From contig NC_073637.1 in the NCBI RefSeq assembly GCF_029407905.1, forward strand, positions 55,924,501 through 55,988,500: a DNA stretch of 64,000 bases. Reading direction: 5' to 3'. Below the pieces are notes generated by a model, which saw only the letters and a program-made list of their open reading frames with translations, did not search any database and was not told the origin of the DNA. Position numbers and translations under genes: made by a program. Shown here piece after piece: positions 1 through 12,780 of the stretch. Position 1 is the stretch's first letter, and every line of letters begins with the position of its first letter. The DNA comes from Bubalus kerabau. Lineage: Eukaryota; Chordata; Mammalia; Artiodactyla; Bovidae.

Positions 1-943
1 TTAGAACTGGACATGGAACAACAGACTGGTTCCAAATAGGAAAAGGGGTACGTCAAGGCTGTATATTATCACCCTGCTTATTTAACATATATGCAGAGTA
101 CATCATGAGAAACACTGGACTGGAAGAAACACAAGCTGGAATCAAGATTGCCAGGAGAAATATCAATAACCTCAGATATGCAGATGACACCACCCTTATG
201 GCAGAAAGTGAAGAGGAACTAAAAAGCCTCTTGATGAAAGTGAAAGTGGAGAGTGAAAAAGTTGGCTTAAAGCTCAACATTCAGAAAACAAAGATCATGT
301 CATCCTGTCCCATCAGTTCATAGGAAATAGATGGGGAAACAATGGAAACAGTGTCAGACTTTATTTTTCTGGGCTCCAAAATCACTGCAGATGGTGACTG
401 CAGCCATGAAATTAAAAGACGCTTACTCCTTGGAAGGAAAGTTATGACCAACCTAGATAGCATATTCAAAAGCAGAGCCATTACTTTGCCAACAAAGGTT
501 CATCTAGTCTAGGCTATGGTTCTTCCTGTGATCATGTATGGATGTGAGAGTTGGACCGTGAAGAAGGCTGAGTGCTGAAGAATTGATGCTTTTGAACTGT
601 GGTGTTGGAGAAGACTGCTGAGAGTCCTTTGGACTGCAAGGAGATGCAACCAGTCCATTGTGAAGAAGATCAGCCCTGGGATTTCTTTGGAGGGAATGGT
701 GCTGAAGCTGAAACTCCAGTACTTTGGCCACCTCGTTGGAAGAGTTGACTCATTGGAAAAGTCTCTGATGCTGGGAGGGATTGGGGGCAGGAGGAGAAGG
801 GGATGACAGAGGATGAGATGGCTGGATGACATCACTGACTCGATGGATGTGAGTCTCACTGAACTCCGCGAGTTTGTGATGGACAGGGAGGCCTGGTGTG
901 CTGCGATTCATGGGGAATGAGCGACTGAACTGAACTGAACTGA
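1..943 (+). mobile_element. BovB LINE (RTE clade), 3' part, cut by the window start
   Basis: Reverse-transcriptase-derived 3' half of a BovB retrotransposon. In the first 320 bases it reads the RT motif B region (QGCILSP) and catalytic motif C (YADD, near 178-189). A stop at 321-323 and further stops at about 512 and 578 break the frame, so it is dead. It ends in the BovB tail of repeated GAACT units (about 925-943). The 5' end lies outside the window. It is nearly colinear with 50486-51436. Confidence 0.93.
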
Positions 944-1854
944 TAGTTACATTATTTAACCTCCAGTTTGGGTCCTCAACTTCCAGACTATTTGATATCC
1001 AAGTAAATATATGATATGTGAACTTCTGCTCACTCCTTCAGAAACCTCCATATGATATACCTTTTTGAAGATGTGGGCAATTTAAGAGAAGAAAGCAACT
1101 TTAAACCAGTTAGCTTTTGACAAAATTTTATAAAATTTCCTTTGATATCCTCAAATACTGCTTTCATTGATATATTAAAAGAAAGCTTTAATTAACTACA
1201 TGAATGGTTTATTTGATTTTATTTTACATTTGTGGAAAAAAAAAACACTAGAAAACCAGGAATTTAAATCATATAAAATCTACTAATGTCTCTGTTGCTT
1301 TGTAAGGATTGCTTCAAGGGAAATGTTGAATTTAGTTAACAAGTCTGTACTACTTATGTAAATTAGAGAAAGGGTCTCTTTCAATTAAACTCTACATTGT
1401 TTCAAAAAACTCTCAGATTGTTAGACTGCAGTAGTTAAAAATCTCTGTTGAGTTATTTTAAAAAAGCAGTTTAGTAAGGAAATGGCCCTCATTTTCTGTT
1501 ACCATGATTTTTCATTATGTTCTAGCATTGTATACTCTTTATTATTATTATTTTATGTTCAAATATTTATTAAGCAGTTAAGGAAGATACAAAGGTGATT
1601 AAAACATGGTCAAAGAGGTGAGGCAAATGCCCAAATAATAGAAAGGAAAGTGTAAGGTTCACTGAATCACAGCAATCTAAAGAAAGTACTTTAGGAGATC
1701 CAGAGTGAGATGCTTCCATCCTGGAAGAGGATGTAGGTGAGTGGCAAAGCAGGAAAGGGGGCTGAGATTAAAATAGAAAACTTTAGTCAAAATTGTTGAT
1801 GTTGTTCACTTTCCATCATATTTGTTTCTTCTCTTCCTTTCTGGGTATAATTGA
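944..1854. other. Unannotated AT-rich stretch
   Basis: Contains a short TTA/ATT run near 1540. No recognisable repeat, exon or RNA gene was seen. Confidence 0.5.
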
Positions 1855-1902
1855 CGTGTGTCTGTGTGTGTGTGTGTGTGCGTGTGTGTGTGCTTGCGTG
1901 TG
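1855..1902. repeat. (TG)n microsatellite
   Basis: An imperfect TG/CG dinucleotide run directly abuts the 3' end of the minus-strand SINE that follows. It probably grew from the SINE tail. Confidence 0.9.
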
Positions 1903-2107
1903 CACACTCAGTTGTGTCTGACTCTTTGGGACCCTGTGGACTGTATTCTGCATAAGTCCTTTGTCCATAGGATTTTCCAGGCAAGAATGATGAAGTAAAT
2001 TGGCATTTCCTACTCCAAGGGATCTTCCCAACCCAGGGATTGAACCCATGTCTCTTGCATCACTTGCATTGACAGGCAGATTCTTTACCATTCTACCACC
2101 TGGGAAC
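1903..2107 (-). mobile_element. Bov-tA type SINE
   Basis: Read on the minus strand it runs from a tRNA-like head with a B-box-like GGGTTCAATCCCTGGG block (about 2031-2046) to the body shared with BovB (GTCCAAGAGTC-type end). It is diverged, with small deletions in the body. Confidence 0.9.
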
Positions 2108-2150
2108 CAGTAGTGCCCAGGATTATTGGATGCACTTTTTAATATTAGCT

Positions 2151-2318
2151 CAGTTCAGTTGCTCCATCGTGTCCTGACTCTTTTCGACCCCATGGACTGC
2201 AGCATGCCTGGCTTCCCTGTCCATCACCAACTCTCAGAGCTTACTCAAACTCACATCCATTGAGTCCGTGATGCCATCCAACCATTGCATCCTCTGTCAC
2301 CCCCTTCTCCTCCTGCCT
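2151..2318 (-). mobile_element. BovB 3'-end fragment
   Basis: A short 5'-truncated BovB with its CAGTT tail at the left, covering only the C-terminal RT-downstream coding part and 3' end. TTAATAT-like bases lie on both sides, but not cleanly enough to call a duplication. Confidence 0.88.
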
Positions 2319-3607
2319 TCTTAATATACTTGCTTGCATTTTTCCTTCAGTGTCTTTTATAGAACTAAGTTCTTTGGGTATTTTAGGATTCCCCCCCTCC
2401 TTTTTTGTTACAGATTCTTGACCTTCTGATAATGATGTTAATGGTTTCAAGCCTTTTCCATTCTGGTTTTATTTTTGTGCCTTTTTAGTTAGAATATCTC
2501 ATATGGATTTCTTTACCAGAGCTTTTTCTTCAGGCTTCCATTTTTTTATTTTTTATTTTTAAAATCATGTCTCAGTATCATTGTTTCTCTTTTAACATAT
2601 TGGGAGATGTACATTTGTCTTTCCTTTTTGCTCTCTTTTCTTTTTTTTTTTTTGTAGCTAATCTTGTCATTTTTTCTATTGGTTCCAGCAATTTACTACT
2701 ATGTTTTTAAATGTGATTTTGTAATATTTTTTAATATTTACATAGATTGTTTAATATATGATTTGATGGTTGTTATCAGTTTTTGAAAAGTCTTGGCCTA
2801 TATTTCCTAAACTGCTGCTTCAGCCACATTCTATATGTCCTGTCTGAAACTTTACTAACATAACTGTTAAAAGTGTTCACTATATTTACCTACTGGTAAG
2901 TATAAGACAGGAAGGTCACCTTGGTCTAGTCAAGTGTGGTTTTCTTTTATCTATTGCTTATAAGGCACAGTATTTTAGAATTTTCTATTGAAAGTCTAAA
3001 GAATTAATCAAGGCATCTCCTCATTGGATAGTTCTGAAATTCAAGAGAGTTTCTGAAATTCATTTGTTTTTCCTTTTTACCAGCACCACAAGGCTGCCAA
3101 CATCTCCACTCAGATGTTTACCCTTTAGTAGCTGCTACATGGAAAGAGTCCTTTGTATGTCTTCTGGCATTTCTACTCTTTATGTTACTATAGTATATTC
3201 TGTCATTTGGAAAGGCATTGGTATCCAGTGTTAAAGTCCAAGGTCAGAGAAGGAGGACTTATTAACTGTTGTTTAAACTCTGTGAGTCTCAGTGATCCTC
3301 CTTGTTGAGCTTGGCTGTCAGTACACCGAGAATCCACTTGGTATCTCACCATTACTCACTGTAATCCCTCTCCAGAAAATAATCACCCATGCATTTCTTA
3401 TAATTGTGATTAGCCCTTCAAATACCATCAAAAACTGTTATTATGTACACATTCTTTTATAAAATGTTTTCTATAGCGAAAGAGAAAAGGGACATTTAAT
3501 ACAATTAAACATTGTGCTTAACAAGTTGAGAAAAATCATTAAAGCATAAAATTTCCCTTGTTATTAAACCTTAAAGAACAATTCAAATACAGATGCATAT
3601 TATGTGC
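2319..3607. other. Unannotated stretch, T-rich
   Basis: Includes poly(T) around 2640-2655 and generally T-rich sequence at 2320-2900 that could be very old LINE sequence, but no family was recognised. Nothing gene-like was found. Confidence 0.4.
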
Positions 3608-4150
3608 TGCTATGGGCTAAATGTTTGTGTCTCTCAAAATTCTCAAGTTATTGAAATCTAATTCCCAGTGTGACTGTATTTGAAGGTGGGCCTTTGGAAT
3701 GTGATTAGGTCATGAGGCTGAAGTTCCCATGAATAGGATTAGTCTTTATAAAGGAGACCACAGATATCTCCCTTTCCCCCTTCTACTATGTGCTGCTAAG
3801 TCACTTCAGTCATGTCCAACTCTGTGCGACCCCATAGATGGCAGCCTACCAGGCTCCCCCATCCCTGGGATTCTCCAGGCAAGAACACTGGAGTGGGGTA
3901 CCATTTCCTTCTCCAATGCATGAAAGTGAAAAGTGAAAGTGAAGTCACTCAGTCGTATCCGACTCTTAGCGACCCCATGGATTGCAGCCTACCAAGCTCC
4001 TCCATATATGGGATTTTCCAGGCAAGAGTACTGGAGTGGGGTGCCATTGCCTTCTCCGTCTACTATGTGAGGACACAGCAAAAAAACAACCTTCTAATAA
4101 AGCAGGAGGCTACTCTTTATCAGCAATTGAATTTGCCAGCAACTAGATTT
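3608..4150 (+). mobile_element. MaLR (MLT1/MST-like) LTR, split by a Bov-A2 SINE
   Basis: It starts like an ERVL-MaLR LTR (a form of TGCTATGGGCTAAATG, then 'GGTGGGCCTTTGGAATGTGATTAGG') and resumes at 4059 with the MaLR block CTATGTGAGGACACAGCA. The SINE at 3791-4058 interrupts it exactly. The right border is vague because the sequence decays after about 4150. Confidence 0.72.
3791..4058 (-). mobile_element. Bov-A2 SINE (dimer) with target-site duplication
   Basis: Two Bov-A monomers in tandem, joined by the GCATGAAAGTGAAAAGTGAA linker. The 9-bp duplication TCTACTATG is present at 3782-3790 and 4059-4067. Removing the SINE and one copy restores the MaLR LTR. Confidence 0.95.
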
Positions 4151-5793
4151 GACAGTGTTATATGTCTCCATCACAAACTACTACAAATTACATAGTTTAG
4201 AAAAGCAGAGATTGAATCACCCTGATTGTTCTCCAGGTCTACTGCAGATCTTTGGATCCATGCTGGGCTCAGCTGGGTGCAGGACTAGTTACATCATGTC
4301 CAGGCATGGCTCCTCAATGCATATTGAACTCTGTCATTTAAGTATGTTTTAAGTATGTAAGGAAGACACAAACACACACATACATCATGAATATTTATTT
4401 TAAGACCCAGGCTGAAGGGACAGTGGATACCCAGGAGAAGCTTTTCCTTCGGCATTGTCATTGTGGAAGAAACATGCCATGCCACTTAAAGCCTAGGGTT
4501 TAAACTAATACATGTAACTTCCACCAACGTTTTCTTTAGCTGAAATAGTCTCACAGTTGAGATCAAACTCAAGTTTGAGGAAGAATTACTCTATTCCTTT
4601 TGTGGGAGGAAATACAAAACAGCATGGCAAAGACCATGGATACAGTGATAATAAAAGATCAATAATATAGTAGATAATCATAATAATTCAATATATTACA
4701 TTTATATACTTGTTTACAATTATTCATATCTCTCCCATATGCAAACTATATTGAATCATACCTATGTCTCCCAAAATCTCATCCACTGATAGTATTAGTA
4801 ATTATGCTTGAAGTCCAACATATCATGTTCTACATTAGGGCTGGATATGAGTCTTCATGATCTGAAGATCTATGAAAAGACTAGTTATTTGCTAAACACA
4901 TCTAATAATGGAGCAGAAACAGGATAACTGTAAGCAACGCTCATTTAAAAAGGTAAGAATGAAAGTTACAGAGCAGCTAGTAGTTCATATTTAGGAAATC
5001 TTGCTGGGAAAATGGTATCCATTTCTCCTTCACAGTAGACATGTATTATTTCCTGATTATGCCTCAAGTCTGCTTCTTGGAATTTGTTCCCCAGTATGTT
5101 GCCAAGGGTCTCAATTATTCCTCTGCAAGGTCTACAGTTTTCTGCTCTTCTTGGTCACTTCTGCAAAAGCCATTGTAGACTATATCCCCTTTTTAATAGC
5201 TCAACTACTTTACCAGCCTACTCCCTGAATATAAACTGTTGGGGAGCAGAAGTCTTTTTCATAATAAAGTTTCTCACTCTCTTCCAATCTGATCTGTCAT
5301 CACTTTTGTCAGTACAACCCTGTCTATAAGCTTGTGATTTTTTTACTGTGTGGTTCCATTCTGATCCATGGTTCAAAAGTCAGACTAAAATCATTTGTTC
5401 AGACATGATTCTCTAGACTTAATTACAGGTGCATTGGAATGCACTTAATCTTTCTAAAAACTTTTGTTTTTTTCTGGCTGATAAGATCTGTTAGGAATTT
5501 TTTTAATTTTTTCACATATTTTAATAAAGAGTGCCGTGAAAACATCTTTGTTTTGGTCCATGCCAGTAGGCTGTACTTTAGTGGCATTGCTTTTGATTTG
5601 ATCTTTGTCCTCAGGCTGTACCTTAATTTGAGAATATTTTGTTGGCATGAACAAAAAATATAAGTAATTGGCAATAAACTTCTTTCTCTCTGTCTCTACT
5701 TTTCATTCTTTCTCTGCCTTTCTTGGATGGAGTAATAAATAAGAGGTTTATTTTTCTCCAGTATGAGTTAAAAATGTCCTTATATCCAGACTC
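4151..5793. other. Unannotated stretch
   Basis: The segment about 4190-4420 (around CTGGGCTCAGCTGGGTGCAG) looks like an old interspersed repeat whose family I cannot name. The remainder is AT-rich with no gene-like signal. Confidence 0.4.
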
Positions 5794-5804
5794 CTCATCA
5801 CTGT

Positions 5805-6023
5805 GTTCTCCTGCTCAGTCGCTTCAGTCGTGTCTGACTTTGCAACCCTGTGGACTGTAGCCCACCAGACTCTTCTGTCTATGGGATTCTCCAGGCAAGA
5901 ATACTTACTAGAGTGGGTTGCCATGCTGTCCTCCAAGGGATCTTCCCGACCCAGGGATCGAACTCACATTTCCCATGGCCCCTGCACTGCAGGCAGATTT
6001 TCTACCTCCATTGGGGAAGACCT
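5805..6023 (-). mobile_element. Bov-tA SINE with target-site duplication
   Basis: Minus-strand Bov-tA with tRNA-like head at the right (CCCAGGGATCGAACTCA, the reverse of a B box). The 11-bp duplication CTCATCACTGT occurs at 5794-5804 and 6024-6034. Confidence 0.95.
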
Positions 6024-6112
6024 CTCATCACTGTATGCTTAATTTAATACTAATATTATAATGGCATTGGGTTAGTTGTTAAATCTTATTAATAACAATT
6101 ATTAATTGCTTT

Positions 6113-6248
6113 CTAGGGACTTCCCTGGCAGTACAGTGGTTAAGACTCACTGCTTCCATACCAGGGTACAAAAGTTTGATCTCTGGTCAGGGAACTGAGA
6201 TCCCATATGCTGTGTGGCATGGCCAAAAAATAAGCAAAGTGAAACAAA
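6113..6248 (+). mobile_element. CHR-type tRNA SINE with target-site duplication
   Basis: Matches the artiodactyl CHR SINE pattern: GACTTCCCTGGCAGTACAGT, then GTTTGATCTCTGGTCAGGGA, then the GGCATGGCCAAAAAATAA tail. The 9-bp duplication AATTGCTTT is at 6104-6112 and 6249-6257. Confidence 0.92.
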
Positions 6249-6429
6249 AATTGCTTTGTGACCAGCCCTGTTCAATATGATCAATACAAAAAGTATTTTC
6301 AATGAGGATGCTCAGGCAAAAAGTTTAATAAGTAATTTGGGACATTTGAAGGATTAATAACTAAAGCTATTGATCTTGATGAATTTATATATAGACCCTT
6401 TTTCAGAAATGTTTATATCCTAGCAGAAG

Positions 6430-6432
<3 letters not shown>

Positions 6433-6474
<42 letters not shown>
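6433..6474. repeat. (AT)n microsatellite
   Basis: About 20 uninterrupted AT units, so length is likely polymorphic. Confidence 0.95.
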
Positions 6475-6476
<2 letters not shown>

Positions 6477-6705
6477 CTAATTTTAGTACAATTTGAAATA
6501 ACTACCTTTGATGATGAGGAGTACTGCAAAGATATAGTATAGGCAAAAGTCATGGTGATAAGGAGAAGAGAGAAAAAATTGAGATAATCAGTATTAATTA
6601 TTAGTTTCTCTTTTTAAAATGTTGTGAAATATATATTTCAAATATATATATCCTATTATTTTGCTTTAATATACAGATATACTTTTAAAGTATATATATA
6701 TATAC

Positions 6706-6974
6706 ACATGCTAAGTTGCTTCAGTCATGTCCGACTCTGTGTGACCCCATAGACGGCAGCCCACCAGGCTCCCCTGTCCCTGGGATTCTCCAGGCAAGAA
6801 CACTGGAGTGGGTTGCCATTTCCTTCTCCAATGCATGAAAGTGAAAAGTGAAAGTGAAGTCGCTTAGTCATGTCTGACTCTTCGCGACCCCATGGCCTGC
6901 AGCCTACCAGGCTCCTCCGCCCATGGGATTTTCCAGGCAAGAGTACTGGAGTGCGGTGCCATTGCCTTCTCTGA
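6706..6974 (-). mobile_element. Bov-A2 SINE
   Basis: Dimeric Bov-A2 in minus orientation with the same GAAAGTGAAAAGTGAA linker as the copy at 3791-4058. Its left (3') end sits on a TA-rich run (about 6691-6704), which hides any duplication. Confidence 0.94.
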
Positions 6975-7133
6975 GGAGGCATAAATTGTAAAATCTTCTC
7001 TAATGCCTTGTCCCAGTATATACCTAATTTTAGGTCACTGTTCGCACTCATTGAAGACTTTGCCACTTAGATTCACAGTCTTTCTCTACCTTTCACCTTT
7101 TGTTATCATGTGAGCTGTGTGCATCATCATTCT

Positions 7134-7353
7134 AGGCTTCCCTGGTGACTCAGCAATAAATAATCCACCTGTCAATACCTCCCAATGCAGGAGTTGTGGG
7201 TTCAATCTGTTGGTCAGGAAGATCCCCTGGAGAAAGCAATAGCAACCCACTCTAGTATTCTTGCCAGGAAATCCCACGGACAGAGGAGTCTGGCGAGCTA
7301 CAGTCCATGGGGTCACAGAGTTGGACATGACTTATTTAGTAAATAACAACAAT
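7134..7353 (+). mobile_element. Bov-tA SINE
   Basis: Plus-strand copy with tRNA-like head (GGCTTCCCTGGTGACTCAGC), B-box-like GGGTTCAATCTGTTGG, BovB-like body and an AACAACAATGAG 3' tail. Moderately diverged. Confidence 0.92.
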
Positions 7354-9980
7354 GAGCTTCTAATGTCCATATAAATCCATTAATAAAACACCATAAAAAC
7401 AATCTTCATTGTCTCTTCAAATTAAATATGCTTACCAGCTCTAAAATTCAACTGCTCAATTTCTTTGCTAAAATTCAGCTTTGAAATCACTTTCAGAAAT
7501 AACAAATGTCAATATCAAAATCTTCAATCAGGGTTCTGTATCCATGTAAGTCTTCTATGTACTACTTCATGTTTCTTTAACCTCATCATTTTGTGCATTT
7601 ACCCTCCAGCAAGGATCATTTTATCTGATAGTGACTAACTGGGTTTCTTCTTCTATTTAATTTGTGTTTGATGGTCAACCACATAATTTCTTTGTAGCTA
7701 CTTCAGTGTCATTACATATGCTATTGGATCTCATTCCTCACATAGCCACCTAGGACCAGTGCTAAAAACTCCTAGATTTTTTTTTTTTTTTTTAGTTACT
7801 CTAAGTCCTGAAGAAACTTCTGGAGAAATGTACAAAATTGTGCAAAAATGTCATTAGAAATTCTGCATGTCCTAATTGACTTTCACCTTCTTCTCAGCAT
7901 GTTCTCCAACCCCACCATTAACAAACATCATTTTCATTCTCCTTTTTAAAAGTCAGTCTCTCTCAATTTCTTCCTGTGACTACACACCATACTCTCAGAA
8001 ACCCATTTCCATAAGTAATGCTTCACTGTATTCCTCTCTATGGATCTACTCAACATTATAGTTATGTATTCAAGTCTGTATTATCCTAAAAAGTAAAATA
8101 AAACCACTGTCCTTGAATCCTACATTCTTACCTAACCATTGCTTAGTATGTATTATCACCTTCATATCTAAAGTTTTTAAAAAATTCTTAGAGTTTCTTG
8201 AAGTTACCACTTCTTACATTGTACTCGTTGTTCAGTCCTGTGCAATCTGGCTTTCACCACTAGATTTTCTTTGAAAGTTTTCAGAATAAAGTTGTTTATG
8301 ACATTACAGTTTCCAAGTGTTTGGAGATATATATTTTTAGCAATCCAGTTAACTTGGCCATCTCCAGACCTTTGTCACTTTAGCCACAATTACCTACTCT
8401 TCTGTCAATGTGCCTCAATATTTTTGATGACACAATAATGTATCTCCCCCTCCACCAAACTAATCTTTTCTTGGTTTATGACTATTCTTTTTAATTAAGA
8501 TCTTGATTTGAGAACTTAAACATAGTGAAATAGAAACAGTGCTGGTGACATGACATTTTATCCTGGTTAAAATATTACAGCTTCCCCTTAAAGAGCTCAG
8601 TATAAGTGTAGCATATGTGAGAGAGCCGGAGTATTTTGAAAACCATCAACCTTGGCTGGTAGGAATGAGAGATGCTTTCTGCCCCGTTTTCTTTTGTAAG
8701 GATCTGTTAGATTGAGAAATCTGATAAGTTCCTGCTTTCAGCAATGCCACTCAAAGGACACCCATTCAAAGTTGACCCTTTGGAAATAAACTGATCATGC
8801 CCTTGGCTTCTAGACCTCAACGGGAAATTGGATTCTCTGCTCTATCATTGAACTTAGTTCCTGACAAGGACTGCTAGAATGTTCATTCTTTATGGTTCAG
8901 ATAAAGGCTTAAATTGGAAAAGAAGGAAGGAAATGTCAAACATCAAATGGAAGCCATGGACCCAGGAGTAATACATTAAATTCAAGAGAAGTAATCTCAA
9001 GTTTTTAAAATATGAATGTGGCTTTAAGTTTTTCTGACCATGACAATTCTTAATATGTATTGTGGGATATTGGCAATATTTTGAAATGTTTATGTTGTCC
9101 CCTCGGAAATCTCACATCTAATTTCTCTTGTGTATGTTTAGTTTTGCTTTCCAACAACATTATGTGGTTCCTGATGATGCAAAACATTTTTATTCATTCA
9201 TTCATTTATGCAACCAAATATCTAATTTCACTGCCTTAGTTTCCCTTTACCACTTAGACTGTGTTTGTATATAAAATAGATTCTTAATGAATGTATTTAT
9301 ACTGATTTGATTAAATGCACATGACACTGAAAAATACACTAAGGAAGACTTAAATTTGGAGGATTTTAATTATTATGAAGTTTGCAAATAGAATTTGAAA
9401 AGTTATATTTATCACATTTAATTATATGTGCACAGGTTTATATATATGCTGAATTCATTCCATATTTTGGCAGCACTAGCTGCAGAACAGCTGTGTATAT
9501 TATTTTTACTATAGCTTCTCTATTTTAAATATCTTATGTACACTTTATATTTTTAATCTTCTCTGTAGCTGTTATTCACTTATGTTTATTTGTTTTAATA
9601 TATATGAGATATTTTATGCTACTCTATATATAAAAGGACTTGCAAACCTGTTCATATTTTGAAATATGAAAGAAAGCATTTAAATTTAATTGTTTAGTTT
9701 TATAAACCAAATATGGTTTATTAAATTACTTTGTCAAGTTACAATGAAAAATACATTATAAAAACCTGAACAAAATTAAAAACAATAAAATATAAAGTTA
9801 CTGTATAAAAAATTTTAAGTTGTAAGATATTATCAGTAATGAAAACATTTAAAACAGAAATTGGTATCAGACAATTTTAGTTTTCTATTTAAAAAGCATT
9901 CTGTATATGAAATTGTTATAATTTGATTGTGGGAGGGTTTCATTTGATTAAAATGTAGTTTTGGGAACTAACCTATCTTT
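7354..9980. other. Longest repeat-poor stretch in the first 20 kb
   Basis: Poly(T) lies at about 7777-7793. The part about 8080-8480 has a weakly familiar CAATCTGGCTTTCACCACTA block suggesting a very old repeat, not classified. The remainder to 9980 is AT-rich and shows no exon or RNA gene. Confidence 0.4.
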
Positions 9981-10060
9981 CAGTTCAGTTCAGTCGCTCA
10001 GTCGTGTCTGACTCTTTGCGACCCCATGAATCACAGCACGCCAGGCCTCCTTGTCCATCA
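9981..10060 (-). mobile_element. BovB extreme 3'-end fragment
   Basis: Only the last 80 or so bases of BovB including the CAGTT tail. This is a severely 5'-truncated insertion. Confidence 0.88.
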
Positions 10061-10400
10061 TTTTAGTTACCTGTAGTCCATGCTTTTCTTGCTCTTCCTA
10101 ATCATACTTGAAAAACTTTCAGTTATACTATCTTATTTGGAAACTACCATTCTTACAACTGATGTGTTAAATTAATAAGAGATATGTATGACCTGTTTCC
10201 AAAGGTTCTTCATATCTTTGATATTTTCACATAGGTTCCAAATGCTTTTCAGTACAGTACCCAATTAAAGAATTCTGCCAACAGCTTCTGTTAATCTTTG
10301 GGAATCTTGGGAAGTTTGAACAGATATCAAAATAACATGGTAGGTTTTATTTTTTTTTTTTCTGTGAAGACTTTTGGTTTTTTTTTTGCTTTGTTTTGTT
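10061..10400. other. Unannotated stretch ending in poly(T)
   Basis: Two T runs at 10351-10361 and 10380-10388 precede the L1 tail. Nothing else was recognised. Confidence 0.5.
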
Positions 10401-10597
10401 TTTTAATTTTATTTTATTTTTAAACTTTACAAAATTGTATTAGTTTTGCCAAATATCAAAATGAATCCACCACAGGTATACATGTGTTCCCCATCCTGAA
10501 CCCTCCTCCCTCCTCCCTCCCCATACCATCCCTCTGGGTCTTCCCAGTGCACTAGCCCCAAGCATCCAGTATCGTGCATCGAACCTGGACTGGCAAC
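10401..10597 (-). mobile_element. L1 3' end (ruminant L1)
   Basis: Minus-strand L1 3' UTR: T-rich tail at left, then the reverse of the ruminant L1 end, including CCACAGGTATACATGTGTTC and AGTATCGTGCATCGAACC. The copy at 51868-52024 has the same sequence, so both come from one family. Confidence 0.87.
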
Positions 10598-11697
10598 TTT
10601 TTTAAGTTTTTTTTTTTTTTTTTTTTATTCTTTCTCTCAAGTGTGACATTCTAGATAATTTCCAAATCACCAGTTTTTAGCTTTTGAAAAAATATTTTTC
10701 ATTGATAGATTATTATTTACAGTATTGTAGGTTTTAGAAATTTATTGTTAATAGCATTTGATATTGTGTTTTTCTCAGTAGCTGAGAGAAACAAAACAAG
10801 ATGACAAAGAGCCAGCTTTTTCCTGGGACTTCTTGTGTCAGGAATCATTCATTTTAGTAATGCAATGTCAGCATAATTCTGAGGTTCAAAACAGAGCTGT
10901 CACAGATGGTATGCTTTAAAATAGAAACTGTGTTGACTATGAATCAGGTTTTACCTTAGTGTGGGAAAAATGTAAGAGTGTATCTGCTTGAGGATAAGAT
11001 TGGAATTCCCACTAATAAATCATAGAAAAAGAATGGTTTGGAGGACATCTTAAGAATAACCTTCTTATTTATAACACTAATATATTAGTGATAATATGCA
11101 TAAATAGGGTTTTTATTAATATAGGAAATATAAGAATAATGTTTAATTTTTTTATATTTAATTGAATAAACAGTGAAAACATCACAAAGATTTATATTTA
11201 GCCACAAGAACAAGAAAATGAGTAGAAACAATTACATTTTTTTTTTCCTTATTCCTTTAGTCCTAGAGATAACCAAGGAAAATCTCCCAGGATCTAATTA
11301 GATGCCCAAATTATAAAAGCAAAGAGATAGTACTACTTTAAATAACTGCCTATGAAGATCACAATTCTAAGTTTGATACACCCCACTCCCAAATCAAGTA
11401 TATTTTGTTCTATTTAAAAAAAAAAAAATCTATGCAGTGTTGCTCATATCTACCTGATAGCATGTACCTTTCAAGGAAAGGAATTTTATGTACATCAAAT
11501 ACACCTAAGCACAGAGTTTGATAAGTTATGTTTGAGTTCCCAATTTAACTCATTGTCTGTTATGATTTTGGAAAAATCACTTACACTTTCTGATCTTTCA
11601 TCTTTCTATAAATTGAGAGACTAATATTGTAACTCAAACAATTTGGAGTGCCAATAAAATGCAGTATGTAGAATCACACTGATTATTATACTAAAGA
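10598..11697. other. Unannotated AT-rich stretch
   Basis: Poly(T) at about 10607-10626 and an A-run near 11419. No repeat family or gene was recognised. Confidence 0.45.
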
Positions 11698-11890
11698 TAG
11701 CACTAAGTCATGTCGTACTTTTGCAATCCCATAAACTGTAGCCCACCAGGCTCTTCTGTCCATGGGATTCTCCAGACAAGAATACTGGAGTGGGTTGCCA
11801 TTTCCTTCTCCAGAGGAACTTCCTGACCCAGGAATTGAACCCAGGTCTCCTGCGTTGCAGGCGGATGCTTTACCAACTGAGCTTTACCAC
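11698..11890 (-). mobile_element. Bov-tA SINE
   Basis: Minus-strand copy. The tRNA-like head at the right includes GAATTGAACCCAGGTCTCC and CTTTACCAACTGAGC, which still look like tRNA arms. Confidence 0.92.
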
Positions 11891-12066
11891 CATATAATTA
11901 TCTTATGGCTATTATTATTATTCCCATTAGATGTTTTTCCTTCTTACAGTTCACTCAAGCTATGTGTATCTACCATATTTTAAGATACAAATTCAAGGCA
12001 TAATCTTTGCTAATTACATCTAGAAACATGTGGGAAAGGAAAGAATACTAAATATATATTAACAAG

Positions 12067-12191
12067 TAAAAGTGAAGTTGCTCAGTCTTGTCCAACTCTT
12101 AGCGACCCCATGGACTGCAGCCCACCAGGATCCTCTGTCCATGGGATTTTCCAGGCAAGAGTACTGGAGTGGGGTGCCATTGCCTTCTCTG
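12067..12191 (-). mobile_element. Bov-A monomer SINE with imperfect target-site duplication
   Basis: A single Bov-A unit. ATATTAACAAG (12056-12066) and ATATAAACAAG (12192-12202) differ at one base and mark the insertion. Confidence 0.9.
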
Positions 12192-12202
12192 ATATAAACA
12201 AG

Positions 12203-12780
12203 AATAAGACTTTTATAAATTCAGGAGTTGACTCCAGAGAAATTGCCAGGTGGGTGGGTTACAGTAGATAAAAAGGGAACATCATGTCACCAGTCAACAG
12301 AGATATCCAAAAGTTTCTGTATACTTTTATCACAACTAATTTGAGAATTGAAAAGGAGTTGGTAATATAAAGAAATAAGAAGTCTTGTGAGTTTGCTCAT
12401 TGTCATATATCTAATATTCAAAATCAGGTTAAACCTTTTTGTCATCAAATTTGAGAAATGTAAAGGAGTTAAAAGGTATTTGAAAAGAGTTATGAAAATG
12501 GCATAGAAACTTCAAATTGGGCTTATTTTGGGGTAGTAGTCAAAAATGCAGTAAGAGAAAGAAAATGTGCATGAGTGAGAATGTGATAGACAAGGTACAT
12601 AACAGCAATATCCATTAATAGTGAGATGAGAAGTATATAATAGTGAGATGAGAAGTTACAGAATTCTGTAACTATTTTAGGATAATGGTGATTAATTGAA
12701 ATATGATTGACTCAAACTGAAAATCTAGGTGCCTGTGTGGCTGATTCCCTTTTTAGAAAAGGAATTCTCTGTCCTACCCC
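12203..12780. other. Unannotated stretch
   Basis: Contains a short direct repeat of the phrase GTGAGATGAGAAGT near 12621-12655. No gene-like signal. Confidence 0.45.

Noticed and set aside
6725..7066. Minus-strand 113-codon frame with VGCRPWGREESD-type sequence
   Set aside because: Translation of a Bov-A2 SINE. The same peptide appears at 39698-39991 and other SINE sites.
11850..11890. Possible tRNA gene from the tRNA-like block
   Set aside because: It is part of a Bov-tA SINE head. Such heads occur in all Bov-tA copies and cannot fold as a complete tRNA gene here.
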